A stretch of DNA of 44,937 bases, taken from a virus. The first letter of the stretch is position 1; each line of letters begins with the position of its first letter. The notes under the pieces are model-generated. The model was not told the origin of the DNA and ran no database searches. It saw only the letters and a list, made by a program, of their open reading frames with translations. Shown in pieces: positions 15,502 through 24,000 of this stretch. The translations under genes and the position numbers were made by a program. The stretch is from IMG/VR virus record IMGVR_UViG_3300019132_000012, positions 64,001 to 108,937 of that record; one strand, 5' to 3'.

Positions 15502-16767
15502 ATGTATATCGGACAGGCTCCGGGCCTTGGGCAGCGGAGCGTTTTCCGGTTCGTCTCAACGGCGGACCAAACCACCTTCTCTGGGCGTGATGGCGACGGC
15601 TTGATCCTGACCTACACGCCCGGTCGCGGCAATACGCAAGTCTTTGTGGACGGCGCCCGTATCGCGGAAGCCGACTACGTCGCCAACAACGGCTCTCAGA
15701 TCGTCTTCAACAAGTCGCTTCCGGCTGGTCTTGAGGTGATCGTCGTAGCCGACTCGCCGTTCTCGCCTGTCGACACCTACAAGAAGGCCGAGGCCTACGG
15801 TTTTGCCAACGGCGCAGCCTCGTTGCGCAACAAGATCATCAACGGCAACTTCGCCATCGCGCAGAGAGGCCTCGGGCCGACCAATGTCCCGTCAGGCGGC
15901 GGCTATGTCACGGCAGACCGCTGGTACTTCCGGTCGCAGGGGATCTCGGGCGGCACCATCTCGGTACGCAGCTACAAGAACGTCGTGCGAGAGGTGTGGC
16001 CTAGCGGAAGCTACCTTCATATGAGCCGCACGGGTCTCACCGCATATACCTATGTCGGGCAGAAGATCGAAGGTGGTGATACGCTCTCGGGACAAAAGGC
16101 GACCTTATCGTTCCACGTCCATTCGGACGTAAGCGAGACTATCACGGTCGATGTCGTGCAGAACTTCGGCACGGGCGGGTCGCCGAGCACATCCGTAACC
16201 TTGCCACAGCAGCAGGCATCGGTTGTTGCGGGTGAGCACAAGGTGTTGTCGTTCACCTTCGACCTTCCGTCTGTTGCCGACAAAACCTTCGGCACGAACG
16301 GCGACGACCATCTTGTCATTCAGATCAACCCGCAGGCGTTGAATGGCGTCATCCGTATCTCTGAGGTGCAGCTTGAATCAGGAAGTGTTGCGACACCCTA
16401 CGAGCAGCGTCCCTTCGGCTTGGAGCTTTCGCTCTGCCAGCGCTACTACGAGAAGAGTTACGATCACGACACGGCACTTGGAACGGCAACAACCACCGGA
16501 GCATGGTACTTCCGCACTGACGGTACTCTGGCGGCGCAATACCCCCTGACACCGTTCATGGTGGTAAAGCGAGTTGACCCGACCGTAGCGCTCTACAGCA
16601 CGGTGGCACCAACGACGGCAGGCAACGTCCGCAACGCCTCAACTGGGTCCAACGTCACAGGATCTATAACCGCCACCCGGCGCGGACTGACGCAGCTTTC
16701 ACTCGGTACGGCCCCAGCGGACGCCAACGTCATCCAGTTCCACTGGACGGCAGACGCCGAACTCTAA
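15502..16767 (+). CDS. Tail fibre / receptor-binding protein, paralogue B
   Basis: This 421-residue protein is a paralogue of the gene before it. An additional N-terminal domain of about 95 residues (TPGRGNTQVFVDGARIAEADYVANNGSQIVFNKSLPAGLEVIVVA) looks like the phage fibre T4-gp12-type YTVDG attachment domain. The shared beta-sandwich follows (LRNKIINGNFAI at about residue 109, ATLSFHVHSDVSETITVDVVQNFGTGGSPS, VQLESGSVATPYEQRPFGLELSLCQRYYEK), with a variable C-terminal tip. A terminator follows. Confidence 0.75.
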   Translation: MYIGQAPGLGQRSVFRFVSTADQTTFSGRDGDGLILTYTPGRGNTQVFVDGARIAEADYVANNGSQIVFNKSLPAGLEVIVVADSPFSPVDTYKKAEAYGFANGAASLRNKIINGNFAIAQRGLGPTNVPSGGGYVTADRWYFRSQGISGGTISVRSYKNVVREVWPSGSYLHMSRTGLTAYTYVGQKIEGGDTLSGQKATLSFHVHSDVSETITVDVVQNFGTGGSPSTSVTLPQQQASVVAGEHKVLSFTFDLPSVADKTFGTNGDDHLVIQINPQALNGVIRISEVQLESGSVATPYEQRPFGLELSLCQRYYEKSYDHDTALGTATTTGAWYFRTDGTLAAQYPLTPFMVVKRVDPTVALYSTVAPTTAGNVRNASTGSNVTGSITATRRGLTQLSLGTAPADANVIQFHWTADAEL

Positions 16768-16774
16768 CCCTCAT

Positions 16775-16805
16775 GCCCCGCTCTCACCGGCGGGGCTTTT
16801 CTTTT
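16775..16805 (+). terminator. Rho-independent terminator
   Basis: GCCCCGC pairs perfectly with GCGGGGC (loop of eight) and is followed by TTTTCTTTT. It lies right after fibre paralogue B. Confidence 0.85.
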
Positions 16806-16820
16806 CAGGACACCCAGAGA

Positions 16821-17309
16821 ATGGAAATCATCCGCAACAGCCCCGAACCGGGGATGGGCCTGACCGTGCGCCTTGAAGAGGGCGAGACTCTCGGCAATTT
16901 CACCGGCCCGGTCACGATCAGTGTTCCCTACGCTTCCGGCAACAAGGAATCGGCTGAGATCGACCGCCTCAAGGCGGAAGGCAAGATCACGATCCCCGAT
17001 TATGTTCCGCCCCCGCCGCCCGTGCCGCACATCATCTCCGACCGCCAGTTCTACCACGCCCTCTACCGGCGCGGAAAGATCACCAAGGACGAGTGCATGG
17101 CGGCGATCAAGACCGGCGATGTTCCGTCTCAGATGCAGGCGGCCATCGACGCGATCCTGGATCCCGTCATTCGTGAGGATGTCGAAATCCTCGTGACCGG
17201 CGCCCTCGAATATTACCGCGATCATCCCGCCGTCGCCAGGATCGGCTCGGCCCTCGGCTACGACGACGCCGGTCTCGACGACCTGTGGACGTTTGCGGCC
17301 ACACTCTAA
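16821..17309 (+). CDS. Fibre-associated protein, possible assembly chaperone
   Basis: This 162-residue protein has a beta N-terminus, a PPPPPVP linker at about residue 70 and a helical C-terminal domain (HIISDRQFYHALYRRGKITKDECMAAIKTGDVPSQMQAAI and on, ending LDDLWTFAATL). I have seen this ISDRQF...G.I...E...A...G..P helical module in many genes next to phage fibre genes; its role is not established. It could help trimerise or fold the fibre beside it. The ATG is the first good start after the terminator. Confidence 0.55.
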   Translation: MEIIRNSPEPGMGLTVRLEEGETLGNFTGPVTISVPYASGNKESAEIDRLKAEGKITIPDYVPPPPPVPHIISDRQFYHALYRRGKITKDECMAAIKTGDVPSQMQAAIDAILDPVIREDVEILVTGALEYYRDHPAVARIGSALGYDDAGLDDLWTFAATL

Positions 17310-17321
17310 GGGAGGGCTCCG

Positions 17322-18344
17322 ATGGGTGCTCTCGACAGAGTCCTCCGCATGTCGGTGGAAGCCGACATCGCCGCCTTGGCGCAATCCAACATCATCATCA
17401 ACGGCTTCATGGAGGTCAGTCAGGAGAATGGCACCAGTCTGCTGACCGCCGCCAACCCCGGCCCCTATGTGACCGATCAGTTCCAGGCCTATGCGGTCGG
17501 GCCGACTGTCACGGCGCAAAAGGTGTCGGCGCCGTTCCCGAGTTTTCCCGGCATCCGGTCTGGCGTGAGACTCGCCGTGACAACGGCCAAAGCCGCCCTT
17601 GCTGCTGGCGATTTGATCCAGATCCTGCACCGGATCGAGGGGGCGCGGCTGGCGCCGCTTCGGTTCGGGGCGGCGTCGGCGCGAAACGCATCGGTCGGGT
17701 TTATCGCCCGGTCGAATGTCGCCGGAACGTTTACGGTCGCCCTGCGCAACGGTGCGTCGAACCGAAGTCACGTCAAGAACTTCACGCTGGCGGCGAATGT
17801 GGACACCTTCGTGCCGATCACCTTCCCCGGCGATACGGGCGGCGCTTGGGCGACGGACAACACCTTGGGCGGACTGCTCTCGGTGTCCTTCGCTGCGGGC
17901 ACCACGTTCCAAACCGGCGAGGGCGCCTGGAGGGACGGCAACTTCATCGCGTCGGGAAGCACGACCAATCTCGGCGCCGCCGTCAACAACGAGGTGATCA
18001 TCTCCGGCTTGGTGATGCTCCCCGGCAACCAGCTTCCGCCGAAGGAGAGTTGGTCCCTGCTGCAGCGCTCCGAACCTGACGAGCTGGCGCTCTGTCAGCG
18101 GTACTGGAGAATGATCCCGCGCATCGACATGTATCGCCTGTCGAGCGCCGAAACCAACAAGGCCGGGACCATGCTTCTCAATCCGCCGATGCGGACGGCG
18201 CCATCAACGGCCATCGGATCGAACCAGCAGGCGGGGAATCCGAACTTAACCGTCGATGCCACTTATGTTCGCGCGGCAGCGACCGACGCCGTCGCCACGT
18301 TATCGAGCGCCGTGCTGAACATCACCCTCAATGCCCGCCTCTAA
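17322..18344 (+). CDS. Tail fibre / receptor-binding protein, paralogue C
   Basis: This 340-residue protein shares the layout of the other two fibres: NIIINGFMEVSQENG near residue 25, a beta-sandwich of about 200 residues, and then ELALCQRYWRMIPR near residue 250, followed by a variable C-terminal tip. It is more diverged than A and B and lacks their MYIG start. It probably presents another receptor specificity or forms a heteromeric fibre. A GGGAGGG ribosome site precedes the ATG by about seven bases. Confidence 0.7.
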   Translation: MGALDRVLRMSVEADIAALAQSNIIINGFMEVSQENGTSLLTAANPGPYVTDQFQAYAVGPTVTAQKVSAPFPSFPGIRSGVRLAVTTAKAALAAGDLIQILHRIEGARLAPLRFGAASARNASVGFIARSNVAGTFTVALRNGASNRSHVKNFTLAANVDTFVPITFPGDTGGAWATDNTLGGLLSVSFAAGTTFQTGEGAWRDGNFIASGSTTNLGAAVNNEVIISGLVMLPGNQLPPKESWSLLQRSEPDELALCQRYWRMIPRIDMYRLSSAETNKAGTMLLNPPMRTAPSTAIGSNQQAGNPNLTVDATYVRAAATDAVATLSSAVLNITLNARL

Positions 18345-18377
18345 CCCTTCCGCCTGATTAGGTCAGGCCTCATCCAT

Positions 18378-18431
18378 CCGGCATGACGATGCCGGTCACT
18401 CAAGCCGCTCCTTCACGGGGCGGCTTTTTTG
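18378..18431 (+). terminator. Hairpin followed by a rho-independent terminator
   Basis: A 7-bp perfect hairpin (CCGGCAT/ATGCCGG, 18378-18395) precedes a 10-bp terminator stem (18402-18426: AAGCCGCTCC paired with GGGGCGGCTT, with one T-G pair) and a T-run at 18425-18430. Confidence 0.85.
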
Positions 18432-18452
18432 TTTCTCCAGGGAGATCCCCCA

Positions 18453-19907
18453 GTGGCTGTTTCTTACCTCCACGGACTTGAGACCATCGAGCTGAGCGAT
18501 GGTGGTCGTCCTGTCCAGACGCCCAAGTCCAACGTCATCGGCCTCGTCGGCACCGCGCCCGACGCGGACGAGAACCTCTTTCCGCTCAACACGCCGGTCG
18601 CCGTCTTCGCCGACTCGCTCAAGGCCGGTCAGCTGAAGTCGAACGGCACGCTGCTCGATGCGGTGGATGCGATCTATTCGCAGAAGGCTTCGGTGGTTGT
18701 GGTGACCCGCGTTGCCGAGGGCCAGACCGAGGCCGAGACCTGGTCTAATGCGGTCGGCTCGCCGACGCTCAAGACCGGCATCTGGTCGCTGCTCAAGGCC
18801 CGCCCGACGCTCCGGGTGATTCCGAAGCTGCTCATCGCTCCCGGTCTGACGGGTGGTCGTCCCACCAACGGCGTGGCCGAGATCAACGTGACCACCGGTG
18901 GCGCTGACTACGTGCAGTCCACCACGGTCGTGACCATCGATCCTCCGTCCGATCTCACCAAGGGCCGCCAGGCGAAGGCCGTGGCGCAGGTGGTCGGCGG
19001 CGCAGTCACCGGCATCAGCGTCACCGATCCCGGCTTCGGCTACACCGCCGCCCCGGCCGTGACCATCACGGGTGCCGGTACGGGCGCCGCAGCGACTGCC
19101 GAACTCGGCACCGTCGCCAACCCTGTCGGTCAGGCGCTGGCCGCCATCGTCGACCGCTTGCGTGCGGTGGCCTTCGTCGACGGCCCCGGCACGACCTATG
19201 AGGCGGCCGTGCAGGCTCGCGGCGACTATGGCTCCTCGCGCGTGATGTTCCTCGACCCCGGTATCCAGCACTGGGATACCGAGACGTCCGCCTACGTCAC
19301 CCGTCCGGCCTCCGCTTACGCGGCCGGTATCCAGGCCCGCATCGACAACGAGCATGGCTTCTGGCACTCGCTCTCCAACGAGCTGATCCAGAACATCGGC
19401 GGCCCGTCCCGTCCGGTCGATTTCATGCCGAACGACCGCGACGCCGAAGCGAATATGCTGAACGCCAACCAGGTCACCACGGTGATCCACGACGACGGCT
19501 TCCGCTTCTGGGGCGTGCGCGGCACCGGCTCCGATCCGCTCTGGGCCCATCTCTCGGTGCGTCGCACGGCGGACATGGTGTACGAGGCCCTGGAACGCGC
19601 CGAGCGCACCCGTCTCGACAAGCCGTTCAGCTATCAGCTGCTCACGGACATCCAGGAAGACGTGAACGCCTACATGCGTCTGCTCAAGAGCCGTGGCGCT
19701 CTCATCGGCGGCGAGTGCTGGATCGACCCGAACGTCAACACCCCGGCGACCTTCTCGAACGGCGAGCTGACGGTCGATTTCGACCTGGAGCCCACGGCGC
19801 TGCTGGAGCACCTCCAGTTCCGCGCCCGCCGCAACCCCGAGTATTACACGGACTTCATCGAGGAGTTCTCTCGGATCGTCACCGGCACCAGCAACGTGCT
19901 GCGCTAA
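18453..19907 (+). CDS. Tail sheath protein, FI-like, with an inserted beta domain
   Basis: This 484-residue protein is the contractile sheath. The N-terminal part (YLHGLETIELSDGGRPVQTPKSNVIGLVGTAP), the FLDPG and GIQARIDNEHGFWHSLSNELIQNIGG segments, and the C-terminal DIQEDVNAYMRLLKSRGALIGGECW and EFSRIVTGTSNV are typical of P2 FI-type sheaths. P2 FI has about 396 residues. The surplus is an insert from about residue 145 to 230, with the VTTGGADY and GFGYTAAPAVTITGAGTGAAATA repeats of a secreted-type beta domain, which would sit on the outer surface of the tail. The start is a GTG eight bases after AGGGAG. Confidence 0.92.
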   Translation: MAVSYLHGLETIELSDGGRPVQTPKSNVIGLVGTAPDADENLFPLNTPVAVFADSLKAGQLKSNGTLLDAVDAIYSQKASVVVVTRVAEGQTEAETWSNAVGSPTLKTGIWSLLKARPTLRVIPKLLIAPGLTGGRPTNGVAEINVTTGGADYVQSTTVVTIDPPSDLTKGRQAKAVAQVVGGAVTGISVTDPGFGYTAAPAVTITGAGTGAAATAELGTVANPVGQALAAIVDRLRAVAFVDGPGTTYEAAVQARGDYGSSRVMFLDPGIQHWDTETSAYVTRPASAYAAGIQARIDNEHGFWHSLSNELIQNIGGPSRPVDFMPNDRDAEANMLNANQVTTVIHDDGFRFWGVRGTGSDPLWAHLSVRRTADMVYEALERAERTRLDKPFSYQLLTDIQEDVNAYMRLLKSRGALIGGECWIDPNVNTPATFSNGELTVDFDLEPTALLEHLQFRARRNPEYYTDFIEEFSRIVTGTSNVLR

Positions 19908-19914
19908 TCGGCCG

Positions 19915-19930
19915 CTTGCACGAATTCAAA
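19915..19930 (+). promoter_or_regulatory. 16-bp inverted-repeat motif, copy 5 (tail type)
   Basis: CTTGCACGAATTCAAA; one base different from copies at 8782 and 27039. It lies between sheath and tube genes, 86 bases before the tube start. Confidence 0.75.
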
Positions 19931-19965
19931 CGCGCAATCCTCACAACCAATCACCACGCATCAGC

Positions 19966-19990
19966 AGGGCCCGGTCTCGCACCGGGCTCT
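19966..19990 (+). other. Strong hairpin without a T-run in the tube leader
   Basis: AGGGCCCGGT pairs with ACCGGGCTCT (10 bp, one G-T pair) around a CTCGC loop. No T-run follows, so it may stabilise the tube mRNA or act as an attenuator rather than a terminator. Confidence 0.6.
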
Positions 19991-20015
19991 CGCGTGATGG
20001 TGGCCGGAGACACAC

Positions 20016-20534
20016 ATGTCCAACCTTCGCGACGCGAATATTTTTCAGGACTTCACGGTCTGGGTCGACGGTGTCGGCAAGATCGGCGAAGCCCCTTCCT
20101 TCCAGCCCCCGGAGATCAACATCCAGACCGAGTCCTTCCGGGGCGGCGGCATGGACGGCACGGTCGAGATTCCGGTCGGCGTCGAGACCATCGCCTTCGA
20201 CTTCGAGCTGCAGACCTGGGACACCCAGGTGTGGCAGAGGCTCGGTTACGGCCCCGGCTCGCTCGACGTGCCGGTGACGTTCCGTGGCTATCTGCTCTCG
20301 CCGAACGGCTCCGAGAGCGGCGTGGTCATCTACACCCGCAGCCTGATCAAGGCTGTCAAGCCGAGCCGCGTTGAGGCCGGTGGCAAGGTGACCCTCTCGG
20401 TCGACCTCGTGGCCAACTACTACAAGCACGAGGTGGAGCAGCAGGTCATCACCGAGATCGACGTCTTCAACAAGGTGACGATCATCGGCGGCCAGGATCG
20501 CAGCGCACGCGCCCGTCAGATCCTCGGCTTCTAA
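20016..20534 (+). CDS. Tail tube protein, FII-like
   Basis: This 172-residue protein has the length of the tube subunit and its features: NIFQDFTVWVDGVGKIGEAPSFQPPEI at the start, GGGMDGTVEIPVGVETIAFDFELQTWD in the middle, and the RSLIKAVKPSRVEAGGKVTLSVDLVANYYK segment. It stacks as hexamer rings inside the sheath and carries the DNA channel. Position right after the sheath and before the E/E' pair is the P2 order. Confidence 0.92.
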   Translation: MSNLRDANIFQDFTVWVDGVGKIGEAPSFQPPEINIQTESFRGGGMDGTVEIPVGVETIAFDFELQTWDTQVWQRLGYGPGSLDVPVTFRGYLLSPNGSESGVVIYTRSLIKAVKPSRVEAGGKVTLSVDLVANYYKHEVEQQVITEIDVFNKVTIIGGQDRSARARQILGF

Positions 20535-20556
20535 TCCAACCCCCAACCCCTCTTCG

Positions 20557-20585
20557 AGGCCTCGCCCATCGGCGAGGCCTTTTTC
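20557..20585 (+). terminator. Rho-independent terminator
   Basis: AGGCCTCGCC pairs perfectly with GGCGAGGCCT (10 bp, CATC loop) and is followed by TTTTT. It separates tail tube from the chaperone genes. Confidence 0.88.
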
Positions 20586-20610
20586 GTTTCCAACATAAGG
20601 CTGTGCAATC

Positions 20611-20886
20611 ATGTCCAAGCAGGTTTTCGAACTGTCCCATCCCTTCGAGCATAAGGGTGCGACCTACACCAAATTCGAGGCGCGTGCGCCGAAGGTCCGC
20701 GATCTCCGCAACTTCCTGAAAAACGTCGAGCGCGACTCCGCGAGCGCGATGGAGAAGGCCATCGCCGATCTGTGCGAGGTCGACGAGAAGATCATCGCCG
20801 AGATGGATCTTCGCGACTTCGCTCCGGTCAAGAAGTGGTTCGAGGATTTTTTGAAGCCAATGCTGAGCGGCTCGGAAGAATTCTAA
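20611..20886 (+). CDS. Tail assembly chaperone E (short, unshifted product)
   Basis: This 91-residue protein has the size of P2 gpE (about 91). It begins with a beta-rich segment (FELSHPFEHKGATYTKFEARAPKVRDLRNFL), then becomes helical and acidic (VEKAIADLCEVDEKIIAEMDLRDFAPVKKWFEDFLKP). It forms the short half of the tape-measure chaperone pair. A slippery heptamer T TTT TTG lies at 20847-20853, ten codons before the stop, so a fraction of ribosomes should shift into the -1 frame. Confidence 0.88.
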   Translation: MSKQVFELSHPFEHKGATYTKFEARAPKVRDLRNFLKNVERDSASAMEKAIADLCEVDEKIIAEMDLRDFAPVKKWFEDFLKPMLSGSEEF

Positions 20887-21071
20887 TCGACGCCGTCCCC
20901 ATGTTCGAGCGGTGGCACTGGACGTTGATCGACGACGTCGAGCCGCTCGACTGGGCTGATTTCTGCGTGCTCGCAGACACCGTTCAGCTCCTCAACGAGC
21001 GAGACATCGAGGCTCGCAAACAATCGAACAAACCGGCTCAGGGCAATGGTCGCAGGACCACGAGGCCCTGA
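20611..21071 (+). CDS. Tail assembly chaperone E-E' made by programmed -1 frameshift
   Basis: Reading shifts from frame 1 to frame 3 at the T TTT TTG heptamer (20847-20853). The fused protein has about 153 residues: the first 81 from E, then EANAERLGRILIDAVPMFERWHWTLIDDVEPLDWADF and on to the stop at 21069-21071. P2 gpE+E' is about 142 residues and uses the same T TTT TTG slip site. The -1 part lacks its own start with a ribosome site, and its aromatic WHW...EPLDW sequence looks protein-coding, which supports a real extension. The pair guides tail tube assembly around the tape measure. Confidence 0.88.
20847..20853 (+). promoter_or_regulatory. Slippery heptamer for -1 ribosomal frameshift
   Basis: T TTT TTG in the zero frame of the E gene (TTT then TTG codons), the canonical X XXY YYZ form. 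It joins E to E'. Confidence 0.88.
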
Positions 21072-21097
21072 GCCTTTTTTCTTTTTGGAGCGGCTTG

Positions 21098-24000
21098 ATG
21101 GCTGAAAACATCGACGTCAAAGCAACCCTTACGGCCGACGACAAGGCCTCGCCGACCATCCGTCGCATTCTCAATCAGATCGCCGCTCTCGAAAAGCAGC
21201 TCAAGGCCTTCGGCAAGACCGGATTTGCAGCCGCCAACAAGGGCACCATCGTCACCAAGGAAGCGCAGAAGTACCTGGACCGGTACGGCGAGTCTTTGAA
21301 GAAGATTCCGCAGAACTATCTGCGCGAGGCCCGCCGCATGCGCCAGGCGGGCGAGATGACCAACAAGGCGTGGGTCGATCTCAACAACGAAATCAAGGCG
21401 TTCGACAAGCATATCAAGAGAGCCAACAAGAGTGGCTCCGAGCTGTCGAAGCAGCAGAAGCGCCATTTTTACGACCTGATCAATCGCGCCAAGGCCTACC
21501 AGTACGTCTGGAACCAGGGCCACGAGCAGCGCATGAGCCTGGAGCGTCGGCTGCATAACGAACAGCTGCGCATGGCCGACGCGCGGGCGCGTCAAGAAGG
21601 CCGGACCACCGCTCAATGGCTCAAGACGCAGCGCTATCGCAGGCAGTTGCGTATCGCCGAACAACGGCGCGAGGAGGCAGAAGCCCGTGCCGCCGAAAAG
21701 CTGCGACTGCAGCATGTCGAGCGCCAGCTGCGCGACGCCGAAGAGCGCCGGAAGCTCCGTGCCAAGCTCGCCAAGGAAACCGACGCCCAGGCTCGTCGCG
21801 ACCTTCAGATGCAGCTCTACCGGCTGCGCGTTCGCGAGAACAGCGAGAAGCTCCAACGGCGTCAGCTGAGCGAACAGCTCAAGGTGCTGCGCAACAAGGA
21901 CCGCCTCCGCGCCAATTACGACAAGGAAGTGGCCAAGCAGCAGCGCCGGGAAGACATCGCCCGTCGCACCCGTGTCAACGAACAGCTCCGCGAGGCCGAG
22001 GCTCGCCGCAGGGCCCGCTTGCGGGAATTCCAGCAGGAGCAGGACATGCGCCGTCAGGCGCGGCGCGAGGCGCTGCGCAGCGCACGGCAGATGGTTGGCG
22101 CTCCCGGCCGGATGGCCAGCCGCCTGGAGAACCCGTTCTTCTCCAGCCCGTACTTCTACGCGATGATGGCGGGTGGTGCCGGTGTGATGGCGGCGCGGTC
22201 GATGACCCGCAGCGCCCTCTCGGTGGATCGCGGCGAAACCTTCGCCCGCATGCACATGGACCAGAGCATCGTCCCGGCGTCCGAAGTGCGGAAATGGGCG
22301 CTGGCCACGGCTCCCGGCATGGGCATCACGCCCGGTGCGCTGATCGAGACCACGGTCGACGCGGCCAAGGCCGGTGTGCCCGAGGAAATGGCCCAGTCCA
22401 CCGCCCAGATGGTGACGCAGCTCGCCAAGTTCTTCGGCATCGACGTGGCCCAGGCCATGGACGGCGTGGGCTATGCCATCGCGCAGGAAATCGGCGCGGG
22501 ACGCATGAAGGCCGACGACGATACCAGCCTGCGCCGCCTGCTCAACACGGGCGCTCTGCTCGCCGGTAAGACCGCCGCCCGTCCCGATCAGATGCTGTCG
22601 TTCATGCGCACCGGTCTCGGCTCGGGCGCGATGCTTGGCATGAACCAGACGGCCACCATGGCTTTCGGTGCCGCCGCCGTTCAGGCCGGTGCCCAGGGTC
22701 AGCAGGCCGCCCGCATGCTCGGCTCGATGGCCGGGGACATCAACCAGATCGAGACCAGGGCCAAGGATCTGCGCAAGCAGGGACGCCAGAGCTGGTCGAC
22801 GACCGACAAGCTGTTCATGGATGCACCGCGTCTGCTGGGCTACGCCTCGCACGGCGCCATCATGCAGTCGTTCCGGGACAATCCCGAAACGGCGATGGTC
22901 GACTTCCTGAAGAGCTTCAACCGCATCGAGGATTTCAACATCCGCGATCAGCTCTTCCGCTCGATCTTCGGCAACGAGTTCGGACGCTTCTCGGCAAACC
23001 TGATCTCATCTCCCGGTGTGCTGGATCGCTCCCTGCAAATCGCCCGCGAGGGTTATTCGCAGGATCCGCGCACCGACCACATCAACAAGACCTGGAGCGA
23101 ATACACGAAAGGTCTTGAGTTCCTGGCGGACGGCATCGGATCACTCACCGAGGTGATCAAGTCCGAGCTGGGCGACTCCCTCAAGCCGTTCATCGCGCAG
23201 TTCTCGACTTGGGCCAAGTCCTGGCACATGGCGGTCGGCACGGGCGGCATCAAGGCCCGTTTCGACGCCGGTCTGCAGGGGCTCATGCGTGGCTTCGGCT
23301 ACGACACCTTGGGCCAGATGCTCCATGACGCCTTCGGCGCTCCCGGCGCCTTCGACGTCGCCGAGCTGCAGAAGTTCTTCGACTTCGCCAAGGGCTTTGC
23401 CGAGGGCTTGAAGGTCGTCGGCAAGACGATCATGGCCTTCATGGAAGGGCTGGGCAAGGCGCTCGGCGTCGATGCCAGCACGCCCGAAGGACTCGGTAAG
23501 CTCACCGCGATGCTGCTCGGCTTCTCGGTCGCGCTGCATTTCGCCCGTCCGATCTTCTCCGTCATCGGCATCGTCAAGGACGGCATCATCGGCCTCGCAG
23601 GCAGCATCGTGCTCCTGCACAAGGCCCTGATGGCGGCTGGCCTTGCCGGTGGATTCGCTGGGATCGGCCGTGCCCTTCTGGGCCGCGCCGGTCTGGCGGT
23701 CGGCGCAGGCCTGCTCGGCACCCTCGGTGCTGGAGCTGTCGGCCTGACGGTTGCCCTGGCCGGTGTCGCTCTTGTTGGCGGCGCTTTGGCGGTCGCCATC
23801 ATGAACTGGGACACCATCAAGGGATGGTGGCAGAGCGCCGATGCTGCCGTCCAGCGAGGCGGCGCAACTGTTCGCGGCTGGTTCGGTGATCATCGCACGA
23901 CCGACGAGATCCGAGCCGAAGCCCGCAAGCAGGCCGAAGAAGCGGCCAAAATGCCAACCGGCTGGCAGATTCTGACCGGCTGGATCAAGGGGCTGCTGGG

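Noticed and set aside
20772-21071. A separate gene from 20772
   Set aside because: No ribosome site at the start and the first residues are an out-of-frame reading of E; the frame is entered by the -1 shift.
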